In this document: piece by piece, positions 1 to 5,802 of the stretch
How the letters are laid out: each line of letters opens with the position of its first letter
Position numbering within the stretch: position 1 is the first letter of the stretch
Assembly (NCBI GenBank): GCA_905373325.1
Contig: CAJPTB010000132.1
Coordinates: forward strand, 1-5,870
Source: an uncultured Ancrocorticia sp.
Lineage (GTDB): Bacteria; Actinomycetota; Actinomycetes; Actinomycetales; Actinomycetaceae
DNA length: 5,870 bases
Direction of reading: 5' to 3'
Translations under genes and position numbers: made by a program
Notes under the pieces: generated by a model
The model's database searches: none
The model's input: only the letters and a program-made list of their open reading frames with translations
What the model was told of the DNA's origin: nothing

Positions 1-718
1 GAAGAACATTCGCCTTGTGCCTAGCCATGGTTGGAATGCCATCGAGATTGCCAATCCAGTCGGGGTGCTCCTTGATAATTTTCTTCTGATCCTCCGCGGA
101 CATCGCCGTCCACCAGTCGTTGACCTCCTCAACGCCCCATTTCGAATTGGGTTTCTTCAAGCCCCACCCGAAGATCTCAGGCTTTGGCCCCACCGCCATT
201 TTCTTAATGCGCGCCAGACTGTCGTATAGATCGCCCGCAGCGTCAAGAATGTCCCTCCCTTTCTGGAGGCAGACGTTGACGAATCTTTGAAGCCTGCGCC
301 CCGGATCGGTTTCTTCATTCAACAAACTCGCTCCACTGGTCACGAGCTCATCGAGGCTGATCTGACAATTGGGGTCAATATTGCGAACTTTGCCGTCAGA
401 CGTGAGAACTCCCCCTGCCGTGTGGATGATGGAGGAAACCTGCTTCGCTTGGGTGACGAGCTTGGACACCGCCTGGGCAAGCTGCTCGAAATCGGTCTGC
501 GCTTTCTGGTACGCCGCACTCACATCCGAAGCATCGTCGGCCAGCGCCCTCCGCCTGCGCATTTCGGCCTCGACGAACTCCCCCGAGAGATCAGCATTGT
601 TGATGTCAAGGATCTGATCGCCCACGTCTTTGTATCTCTTTGCCAGCCCGGACGCTTCCGAGGCGGCGCTATACAGCGGCGCATCACTCCACCGCTCGAG
701 TTCGTGAAACGAGACCAT
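1..718 (-). CDS. DUF1023 (Abhydrolase_8) alpha/beta-hydrolase family protein, N-terminal 239 codons, cut by window edge
   Basis: The frame is open from ATG 718 to the left edge with no stop. It starts MVSFHELERW and is the first ATG/GTG/TTG after an in-frame TAA at 854-856. A strong Shine-Dalgarno GGAAGGA (729-735) lies 10 nt upstream. Residues 1-100 are predicted helical and resemble the T7SS/WXG100-like front of actinobacterial DUF1023 proteins, including the early 'ERW...APL' pattern. Where those proteins usually carry a W-x-G turn, this one reads ADLSGEF (42-48), with no Trp. Residues 101-180 include two cysteines (118, 150) and are unassigned. Residues 200-239 (NDWW..MS....., then IGNLDGIP, R and AN) match the conserved linker that precedes the hydrolase domain in PF06259. 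The nucleophile-containing hydrolase domain lies outside the window, so activity cannot be judged. There is no signal peptide or membrane segment. Hand-counted lines are about 54% GC, well below the transporter genes. Substrate and function are unknown; related proteins are suspected of secretion through, or association with, type VII systems. Confidence 0.88.
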   Translation of the reverse strand, partial: MVSFHELERWSDAPLYSAASEASGLAKRYKDVGDQILDINNADLSGEFVEAEMRRRRALADDASDVSAAYQKAQTDFEQLAQAVSKLVTQAKQVSSIIHTAGGVLTSDGKVRNIDPNCQISLDELVTSGASLLNEETDPGRRLQRFVNVCLQKGRDILDAAGDLYDSLARIKKMAVGPKPEIFGWGLKKPNSKWGVEEVNDWWTAMSAEDQKKIIKEHPDWIGNLDGIPTMARHKANVL

Positions 719-728
719 GGACCCGTTT

Positions 729-735
729 TCCTTCC
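729..735 (-). promoter_or_regulatory. Shine-Dalgarno deciding the DUF1023 start
   Basis: On the minus strand this reads GGAAGGA, 10 nt before ATG 718. There is no other possible start codon in this frame back to the TAA at 854-856, so this site fixes the start. Confidence 0.75.
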
Positions 736-768
736 AATGCGTGATGTTTCGGCTATGGCAAAGTCGCT

Positions 769-784
769 TGGCATAAGTATGCCA
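769..784. promoter_or_regulatory. 16-bp palindrome, candidate operator of the DUF1023 gene
   Basis: TGGCATAAGTATGCCA has perfect 7-bp arms around a 2-bp centre and ends 50 bp upstream of ATG 718. On the minus strand it contains TGGCATACT, which resembles an extended -10 element (TGn followed by CATACT, 4 of 6 to TATAAT). No good -35 hexamer is found 16-18 bp upstream. A palindrome over a -10 element is typical of a repressor site. The regulator is unknown and none is encoded in the window. Confidence 0.4.
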
Positions 785-815
785 CAGCCCGCGAAAAGGC
801 GGGGGCGTTTTCAGA

Positions 816-832
816 GTTTCAAAATATGAAAC
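816..832. repeat. Short AT-rich inverted repeat
   Basis: GTTTCA and TGAAAC (6-bp arms) flank AAATA. It sits in the most AT-rich patch of the gap, about 100 bp upstream of the DUF1023 start. It could be a regulator half-site pair or part of a promoter; chance is also possible for arms this short. Confidence 0.25.
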
Positions 833-859
833 CGCGAAAACAATCTGTGGAACTTAATT

Positions 860-901
860 CCGCCTCGCCGGCGCCGCTCAAATTCCACCTTGCCGAGGCG
901 G
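860..901. repeat. GC-rich inverted repeat (second of two) downstream of the permease
   Basis: CCGCCTCG (860-867) and CGAGGCGG (894-901) form a perfect 8-bp stem around a 26-nt loop. It directly abuts the larger inverted repeat at 902-942, so the two form a tandem pair. It has no T tract on either side. Confidence 0.4.
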
Positions 902-942
902 CAGGGCGCCAAGCCGGAAAACCGTATCCGCTCGGCGCCCTG
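902..942 (-). terminator. Strong inverted repeat after the ABC operon, candidate terminator without U tract
   Basis: CAGGGCGCC (902-910) and GGCGCCCTG (934-942) pair perfectly over 9 bp. Inside, AGCCGGA (912-918) pairs with TCCGCT (927-932) with one bulged C, leaving a loop of about 8 nt. It lies 125 bp past the permease stop at 1067. No T run follows it on the minus strand, so it is not a canonical intrinsic terminator. High-GC actinobacteria often have such U-less hairpins at gene ends. It could instead protect the mRNA 3' end or serve another role. Confidence 0.45.
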
Positions 943-1066
943 CGCCGTTCGTCAGAGGCGGAGGCGACGTGTCTTCGTCGTGAGCCGCTCCATTGCGTTC
1001 GGTGAGTTCGACGTCGGCCCATCCGACCGGCAACGCCCCGGAGCATGCACTCGTCGACGACCGTCC

Positions 1067-3427
1067 CTACTCCGTCAGCAGCTCCCTCGATGTGACCGTG
1101 CGCGTCTTGTGGGCCAGGAGCATGACGAGCAGGGCGGTTATAACAAGCAGCGTCATGCCCAAGCCGACGACCATGAGGGCCGGCATCTCTGCATCCAGCC
1201 GCTCGACTCCCAGGGACCGGAGCAAACCCTCGAATAAGGGAATGGCGGTCACACTTCCGATCGCGATCCCGATCGCGCCGCCTATTGCAACGGGCAGAAG
1301 ATAGCAGGCGAGCATTTGACGCATAAGCTGGGCATTGGTGAATCCCGCAGCCTTGAGCACTCCGAAAGTGCGCCGCGAGCGTACCATCGCCGAACTGACC
1401 ACCAGACCGATCACCAGCATCGTCACAAACCCTGCCACGCCGAAGATCGCGAAGGACATCGTCTTACTCATCGCTAGGTACGGAGCGACGTAGGACTCGG
1501 AGATCGCATACGAGTTGACGACGTAGTTGTACCGCCCCTTCATCTCGGTTCTCACTTTGCCGACGAAGGCGTCGATGTTTTGCCCCTCCTTGAGGACAGC
1601 GGTCGCGTACTTCGGCTGGTAGGCGGCGTTCATGCGCTTGGCGCCGTCGATGGTGACCGAGGCGACCATGCCCATGCGCACAACGGTCTGCGTCAAACCC
1701 GTCACGAGGTAGGTCGCCTTTCCTCCTTGAAAATCGACGGTCACTTCGTCGCCGACGTCCACGCCAAGGCTTTTCGCGAACTTGCCGCCAAGGGATATTT
1801 CATTGGCGGACTTCGGATATCTGCCCTTGTAGACGGACCGGCTGCCCTTCGAGGAGGGATAGGAATCGGCGACCGAAAGTGACACCGTGCGCCCGGACAC
1901 GTCGGCGTTCCTGGTGTTGTCGAAGATCTGAACACGCTCGACTCCGGGCATCGCCCCCAGGTCTTTGCGCACGGCCTCGACCGAGCGGCCTTTCAGCACC
2001 GAGACGGTGACGTCCTGCCGGTCCCCGATGAAAATGCCGACCACCTTGCCGGAATCTTTGAACAGGGCCGAGTACAGTGCCACGGAAAAGACGGAGGCAA
2101 AAGCAACCATCGCGATCACAATGACCACCATGATCGTCTGAGCCCGGGCCTGAAGTGCGGACTTCACACCGAGCACCAGCGTCAGCGGCCCGCGTGCCTT
2201 TCGCAGGGGCAAATGATTGGAGTGGAATGAGTGTGTGGCCTCCCCGCCGCGCAAGGCCTCGACGGGAGGTATCTTTCGCACCTTTCTGGCGACCGCGAGG
2301 GCGGTGACGCCGACGACCGCCAGCATCGCTCCCGCTGCCGCGCCCACTCCGACGACGCCGACCTTCGGAGACCACTGCAATCCGGACTGGGACTCAACCA
2401 GCTGGCGTATCGCCGGGAAGAGGGCGACGCCGACCGCGGCTCCCGCAAGGGAAGCCGCCAAGGCGACGATCGCGAAGGGCAGAGCGAGCAGCCGGGCAAT
2501 GTGGCCAGAACGGAAGCCGAGGGCCTTCTGCGTCCCCAACGCGGGCATCTCGCGGACGATGACCGAGCGGATGGCGAATCTGACGATGACCGCCACCACG
2601 GAGGCGACGATCGCCGCGAAAAGAATGAAGGAGAAAATGAGGACGTTGGCGGGGATCATCAGCACCGAGGAAAGCAGCTTCCACCCGACGCTCACGAGAA
2701 CCGGGCTTGCACTCCCGCTTTGCACCGCAGCCTTGGTCACCTTCGAAGAGATCTCGGCTGCGACGTCGTCCGCCTGCGACACGTCTTTAACGAGCGCCCT
2801 CAGCTGCCAGACGCGGTTCATTCCCGGAGCCGACGCCAAAGCGGCGGCCTCGGAGGCTTTCACCCGAAACTCGACCTGGATCGAGCCCATCACGCCGCTC
2901 ACGGGGTTCTCGTGGAATCCCTGAATGTGATATCGATGTTTGACTTCGCCTACTGTCATTTCAAAGGGATCTCCGAGCTTGTATCCTCCGGCCGTCTTGA
3001 AGGAATACGGCAGCCATATGGGGTCGGCGTGACGCTTGGAATCTTCGGCCACAACTCCGCTTCGTCCAATGCGCGTGTCTTTGTCTTGTTCAACGATCGT
3101 AACGGCGCTGATCTGCTCCTTGCCGTCGTACTCGAAGGTCGCGCCTGCCCGCAGCGTCTGAAGAAGTATGTGATCCTTGACCCGGCCGTCGTCTCTGGCG
3201 ATTCTCTCGGCGTCGCGGGAGCCTTTTTCGTTCTCGAGCAGGATGAAAATATGCTCGGTGTTGAGCTTGGCTGTGGCGTCGTCCAAAGTCGCCGGATACT
3301 GGAGGATCAGAACGGCCGCGAGGTGCAGCATCGCCGAAGCGATGGCCACGAGCAGGCCGACGATGACGAACTGTCCGGCCGATCTGCGCAGGCTTCGTTT
3401 GAGGAACATGCGGCGCATTGTCACCAC
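1067..3427 (-). CDS. ABC transporter permease, duplicated FtsX-like (8 TM), 786 aa
   Basis: This is the membrane subunit of an ABC complex and partners the ATPase encoded just upstream. The visible layout is two copies of a FtsX unit. TM1 is at about 20-43, followed by an extracytoplasmic domain at about 44-250. TM2-TM4 lie at about 252-285, 310-338 and 355-380. In the second copy, TM5 is at about 430-455, a second extracytoplasmic domain spans about 456-650, and TM6-TM8 lie at about 655-682, 706-732 and 748-772. Each half has the typical FtsX cytoplasmic turn after its second TM (VREMPALGTQKALGF near 291-305; RSRRTFGVLKAAGF near 683-696). PPVEALRGGE (387-396) closes the first half. The start is GTG 3427, 6 nt after AGGA and overlapping the ATPase stop. 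GTG 3424 (GTGA overlap) and ATG 3418 are alternatives. Family members export lipids, lipoproteins or peptides, or act in peptide-antibiotic resistance. The substrate is not readable here. The stop is TAG 1067-1069. Confidence 0.95.
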   Translation of the reverse strand: MVTMRRMFLKRSLRRSAGQFVIVGLLVAIASAMLHLAAVLILQYPATLDDATAKLNTEHIFILLENEKGSRDAERIARDDGRVKDHILLQTLRAGATFEYDGKEQISAVTIVEQDKDTRIGRSGVVAEDSKRHADPIWLPYSFKTAGGYKLGDPFEMTVGEVKHRYHIQGFHENPVSGVMGSIQVEFRVKASEAAALASAPGMNRVWQLRALVKDVSQADDVAAEISSKVTKAAVQSGSASPVLVSVGWKLLSSVLMIPANVLIFSFILFAAIVASVVAVIVRFAIRSVIVREMPALGTQKALGFRSGHIARLLALPFAIVALAASLAGAAVGVALFPAIRQLVESQSGLQWSPKVGVVGVGAAAGAMLAVVGVTALAVARKVRKIPPVEALRGGEATHSFHSNHLPLRKARGPLTLVLGVKSALQARAQTIMVVIVIAMVAFASVFSVALYSALFKDSGKVVGIFIGDRQDVTVSVLKGRSVEAVRKDLGAMPGVERVQIFDNTRNADVSGRTVSLSVADSYPSSKGSRSVYKGRYPKSANEISLGGKFAKSLGVDVGDEVTVDFQGGKATYLVTGLTQTVVRMGMVASVTIDGAKRMNAAYQPKYATAVLKEGQNIDAFVGKVRTEMKGRYNYVVNSYAISESYVAPYLAMSKTMSFAIFGVAGFVTMLVIGLVVSSAMVRSRRTFGVLKAAGFTNAQLMRQMLACYLLPVAIGGAIGIAIGSVTAIPLFEGLLRSLGVERLDAEMPALMVVGLGMTLLVITALLVMLLAHKTRTVTSRELLTE

Positions 3428-4251
3428 CCCATTTCCTCGAGGAACGCGGCGAGACGGTCGCGGCGGTCCTTGTCCGCGGTCTCGAAGGCGCCCAAGTTCA
3501 ATTCGCCCTGGATCGTCCCGTCGCGCAGGTAGAGGATGCGGTCTCCGCGCAAAGCCGAATTGATGTCGTGGGTCACCATGGCCACCGTCTGGCCGGCGCG
3601 GTTGACTCGGCTGAGAAGATCAAGAATGCGCAGCGAGTTTTCGGAGTTGAGCTGCCCGGTGGGTTCGTCGGCGAAGACGACGTCGGGTTCGTTGACAAGG
3701 GCCCGGACGATGGCGGCCCTCTGGCCCTCCCCGCCCGAAACCATCCCCGGAAACTTCTTCCTGGTCGCCTCGTCGACACCCACGAGGTCAAACAGCGTAT
3801 CGACGCGGGCGGCCACGGCCTTCCGCTTGCCGACAAGCAACCCCGGCGCCATCGCATTGTCCGTGAGGGACATCGAGTCGAGAAGGTTGATCTGTTGAAA
3901 GACGAAGCCGCAGTGAGTCCGCCGGAAGACCGCCAGCTTGTCCTGGCTGAGCTCTGTGATGTCCTCGCCGTCGAACACCACGCTTCCCAGGGACGGCTTG
4001 TCCATGCCCGAAAGCGCGTAAAGGAGGGTGGATTTTCCTGCGCCGGAGGGCCCCATGATTACGGTGAAGCCGCCGCGGCGGATCGTCAGGTCAAGGTTCT
4101 TCAGCACATGCTGCTGGGTCCCCTTGTGCGAGAAAGTCTTCGAAAGCTTCTTCGTCACAATCACGTCCTTGGAGTGCGACGTTTCCCCCTCAGATTGCGC
4201 CGTGTCATTGTTCTTTTCGCGTACCGCGTTGCGGTTCTCTGTTGCGTTCAT
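3421..4251 (-). CDS. ABC transporter ATP-binding protein, LolD/MacB-like, up to 276 aa
   Basis: This cytoplasmic ATPase energises the FtsX-like permease encoded next; the two genes overlap by a few bases. In order from ATG 4251 it shows Walker A GPSGAGKST (67-75), Q-loop FVFQQINLL (117-124), signature SGGEGQ (172-177), Walker B VVFADEPTG (191-199, catalytic Glu196), D-loop LNSEN (201-205), and H-loop VTHD (His228). The C-terminus ends in a short LAAFLEEMGW tail. All catalytic residues are present. The start is uncertain. ATG 4251 adds a hydrophilic stretch of about 28 residues before the first beta strand (DVIVTKKLSKTF), and its GGAAG (4253-4257) is only 1 nt from the ATG. GTG 4158 has AAGGA (4166-4170) at an ideal 7 nt but would cut into that strand; GTG 4164 is also possible. 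The promoter region ahead carries a likely response-regulator site. It is probably co-transcribed with the permease and controlled by the adjacent two-component system. Confidence 0.95.
   Translation of the reverse strand: MNATENRNAVREKNNDTAQSEGETSHSKDVIVTKKLSKTFSHKGTQQHVLKNLDLTIRRGGFTVIMGPSGAGKSTLLYALSGMDKPSLGSVVFDGEDITELSQDKLAVFRRTHCGFVFQQINLLDSMSLTDNAMAPGLLVGKRKAVAARVDTLFDLVGVDEATRKKFPGMVSGGEGQRAAIVRALVNEPDVVFADEPTGQLNSENSLRILDLLSRVNRAGQTVAMVTHDINSALRGDRILYLRDGTIQGELNLGAFETADKDRRDRLAAFLEEMGW
4156..4170 (-). promoter_or_regulatory. Internal Shine-Dalgarno and GTG, alternative ATPase start
   Basis: On the minus strand AAGGA (4166-4170) precedes GTG 4158-4156 by 7 nt, better spaced than the site at ATG 4251. 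If used, the protein is 245 residues and begins TKKLSKTF after the initiator. GTG 4164 is 1 nt from the same AAGGA, too close for it to serve. Confidence 0.35.
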
Positions 4252-4280
4252 GCTTCCAAGGTACGCAACAACCGATTACG
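4252..4280 (-). promoter_or_regulatory. Putative -10 region and short leader of the ABC operon
   Basis: On the minus strand CGTAAT (4280-4275) matches TATAAT at 4 of 6 positions. It lies 15 bp downstream of TTAAGA (4301-4296), which belongs to the proximal regulator box and resembles a -35 hexamer. A transcript would begin near 4268, leaving a leader of about 17 nt to ATG 4251 or about 110 nt to GTG 4158. The poor -35 spacing fits an activator-dependent promoter. Confidence 0.4.
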
Positions 4281-4294
4281 AAGCCTTTTCGCAA

Positions 4295-4313
4295 TTCTTA
4301 ACTGTTTCTTAAC
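4295..4313 (-). promoter_or_regulatory. Tandem direct repeat, predicted OmpR/PhoB-type response-regulator site
   Basis: The minus strand reads GTTAAGAA twice (4313-4306 and 4302-4295), perfectly repeated over 8 bp with an 11-bp period. Tandem half-sites one helical turn apart are the known binding layout of OmpR/PhoB-family regulators. The site is 44 bp upstream of ATG 4251, and its proximal copy overlaps the would-be -35. The histidine kinase encoded just upstream suggests that its cognate regulator binds here to activate the transporter operon; that link is inference. Confidence 0.6.
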
Positions 4314-4316
4314 TCT

Positions 4317-4369
4317 GCCGGCAAGATTCTGAACGGCGCGCGCCCTATATTTCGGCGCGCCTTGCCGGT
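4317..4369. terminator. Nested inverted repeat between kinase and ABC operon, candidate terminator
   Basis: The outer arms CCGGCAAG (4318-4325) and CTTGCCGG (4361-4368) pair perfectly, with a possible G-T pair outside them. Inner arms GCGCGCC (4338-4344) and GGCGCGC (4354-4360) form a 7-bp stem with a 9-nt AT-rich loop, CTATATTTC. The two stems are compatible: they abut on one side and leave a 12-nt bulge on the other. The structure lies 62 bp past the kinase stop and 4 bp before the regulator box. It has no T tract, so termination is plausible but unproven. Confidence 0.4.
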
Positions 4370-4430
4370 GCGCCCGGAGCGAAGAGCCGCTCGATCGGCA
4401 GAGCCGAACCTTGCGCCCCGCCCGCATGCC

Positions 4431-5687
4431 TCACCTGGCGAGCGGAATTTCAAGGACGACGGCGAAGCCTGGGTCGGCCAGGCGGCACGAAAGCGCCCCG
4501 CCCATGCGCTCCATGAGACAGCTTGACGTGTAGAGGCCGAGTCCCTCGCCGGGCACCCCCTTCACGTTCGAACCCCGCACGCCCTTGCCCAAGATCGCCT
4601 CGATCTCTCCGCGGTCCACGCCCGGGCCGCGGTCGCGGACGACGATGAGAAGAAAGTGCTCGTCGACGCTTGCTCTTACTTCGATGGGCGTGCCGGCGTA
4701 CTTGCGCGAGTTGGCGACGACGTTGTCGAAGACTTGCCGCATGCGCAGGCGGTCGACGGAAACCAGGCAGTGCGGCAGGGAAAAGTCCCCCATCGCCTCG
4801 TCCGCGTCTGCCGCCCTCAACCACCTTTCTACGTCCTCGCTGCCGACAGGAACGGGGGCGACCCGAAGGGAGGCGATTTCCTCGCGGTTGGCCCGGGCGA
4901 CGTCCGCCATGAGCTCTTCGATCTGACCAGCCTTCTGACGAATGACCTCGATCTTCTCGCGTTTGGATTCGCTGGCCTCCGTCGCCTCGAGGAGCTCCGC
5001 GGTGGCGGCGATCGAGGCGACAGGCGTGCGAATGTCGTGCCCCAGCTCGGCCACAAGCTGCTTCTTCGACTCCTTCGCCGCGGCTTCGGCCCTGCGCGCC
5101 CGGCCGAGCTCGTCGCGCATGATGTCGAATGCCTCGGTGAACGGCCCGAACACGTTGTTCCGATCCATCCGCAAGGGGACGTCGAGATTGCCTTGTGCCA
5201 CCTCGCGCGCAAAGAAACTCAACTGCTTGAAGGGCCGCAGAAAGCGCCGCCTGGACACCGCGACGACGAGAAGGCAAAACGAGGCCACTGCGAGGATCGT
5301 TCCGCCCGCCAGCCGGAGCGCCGCCTGCCGGGCCTCTTCCTCCTTCTCCACCCATCCGTTGTAAATCCACATGCGCCCAACGTGCCGCCCTCCCGCGACA
5401 AGCTCGAAACCGACCGCTCCCCTCCGCATGGCGTCGCGATCGCCGTCGATCCTTCTGCCGCGCGAGTACACGAGTGATCCGTCGTCTCCAACGACGGTGA
5501 CCTGGGGAAAACGCCGACCGGTCCGGGCGTCGGCCGCGCGGACGTCGGGCCACGACTTTTCGACCGCTTCGACGAGCTCGTTGGCGGGCACGACGTCGGA
5601 CTTGAAACCCTTAGCGGGTTCGGAACCGAACAGAATCGCAAGAGCGGCGGCTGCCGCGAGGACAACAGCGGCGACGGCGCCCTTCAT
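4431..5687 (-). CDS. Membrane sensor histidine kinase with HAMP domain, 418 aa
   Basis: This is a two-component sensor that autophosphorylates on histidine and passes the phosphate to a response regulator. A signal-anchor TM1 (about 4-20) is followed by an extracytoplasmic sensor region of about 105 residues (21-127) with no family I recognise. TM2 is at about 128-145 and HAMP at about 146-198. The dimerisation/phosphoacceptor helix has the H-box ELGHDIRTP (214-222, His217). The ATP-binding domain has N-box DNVVANSRKYA (321-331), G1 DRGPGVD (352-358) and G2 GEGLGLY (380-386). It is complete and of normal length. The start ATG 5687 has GGAAGG (5695-5700) at 7 nt and gives a well-formed N-terminal anchor. 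The stop is TGA 4431-4433. It sits upstream of and co-oriented with the ABC genes, whose promoter carries a regulator-type direct repeat, so it probably controls them. Its partner regulator would be expected just upstream, beyond the right edge. The signal it senses is unknown. Confidence 0.95.
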   Translation of the reverse strand: MKGAVAAVVLAAAAALAILFGSEPAKGFKSDVVPANELVEAVEKSWPDVRAADARTGRRFPQVTVVGDDGSLVYSRGRRIDGDRDAMRRGAVGFELVAGGRHVGRMWIYNGWVEKEEEARQAALRLAGGTILAVASFCLLVVAVSRRRFLRPFKQLSFFAREVAQGNLDVPLRMDRNNVFGPFTEAFDIMRDELGRARRAEAAAKESKKQLVAELGHDIRTPVASIAATAELLEATEASESKREKIEVIRQKAGQIEELMADVARANREEIASLRVAPVPVGSEDVERWLRAADADEAMGDFSLPHCLVSVDRLRMRQVFDNVVANSRKYAGTPIEVRASVDEHFLLIVVRDRGPGVDRGEIEAILGKGVRGSNVKGVPGEGLGLYTSSCLMERMGGALSCRLADPGFAVVLEIPLAR

Positions 5688-5694
5688 CGGCCGC

Positions 5695-5700
5695 CCTTCC
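5695..5700 (-). promoter_or_regulatory. Shine-Dalgarno of the histidine kinase
   Basis: GGAAGG on the minus strand, 7 nt before ATG 5687, supports that start over later in-frame candidates. Confidence 0.65.
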
Positions 5701-5718
5701 CCCGGTTGTCCGCTCCCT

Positions 5719-5751
5719 GGCCTTTCCCGCCGTTCGCTTTCAGGCCTTTCC
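5719..5751. repeat. 9-bp direct repeat upstream of the kinase
   Basis: GGCCTTTCC is present at 5719-5727 and 5743-5751, a 24-bp period, in the presumed spacer just upstream of the kinase Shine-Dalgarno. No function is evident. Confidence 0.35.
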
Positions 5752-5802
5752 TACTTCGGCCGCCTGCCCGCCTAGCCGGAATCGCCGAGGCGTCTCGCGT
5801 CG

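Larger units (their letters stand above)
719..1066. other. Gene-free gap between permease stop and DUF1023 start
   Basis: I see no credible gene in these 348 bases. The half next to the permease (about 841-1066) is GC-rich and carries inverted repeats. The half next to the DUF1023 gene (about 719-840) drops to roughly 50% GC and carries an AT-rich patch, a palindrome and the Shine-Dalgarno of the DUF1023 gene. This layout suggests the end of one transcription unit followed by the promoter of another. The composition change at about position 840 is the sharpest in the window. Confidence 0.7.

Noticed and set aside
787..811. Hairpin CCCGC-GAAAAG-GCGGG followed by GGCGTTTT on the plus strand, terminator-like
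   Set aside because: The stem is only 5 bp, the T run is only four, and there is no plus-strand gene to terminate. On the minus strand no T run follows it.
287..829. 180-codon plus-strand open frame opposite the DUF1023 gene
   Set aside because: The minus strand reads a continuous DUF1023 N-terminus with a good ribosome site; the plus frame has no recognisable content.
819..1046. 75-codon minus-strand open frame in the gap
   Set aside because: It is very arginine- and serine-rich with no Shine-Dalgarno before ATG 1046, and it spans the inverted repeats. It is unlikely to be a gene.
1051..1060. Palindrome TCGTCGACGA just past the permease stop
   Set aside because: A 10-bp GC-rich palindrome is readily expected by chance in this composition and is not in a promoter position.
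2231..3532. 433-codon plus-strand open frame opposite the permease
   Set aside because: It is rich in Arg, Asp, His and Gly without domains and lies fully antisense to a well-supported permease. It is a typical GC-rich shadow.
3630..3660. D-loop of the ATPase reads LNSEN instead of the textbook LDS
   Set aside because: Asn at this position is common in FtsX-associated ATPases, and all catalytic residues are intact, so this does not indicate a dead enzyme.
3418..4332. 304-codon plus-strand open frame opposite the ATPase
   Set aside because: It is antisense to an ATPase with every catalytic motif, has no recognisable domain, and runs through the promoter region.
4656..5477. 273-codon plus-strand open frame opposite the kinase
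   Set aside because: It is the complement of the conserved kinase domains, with shadow-like composition and no motif.
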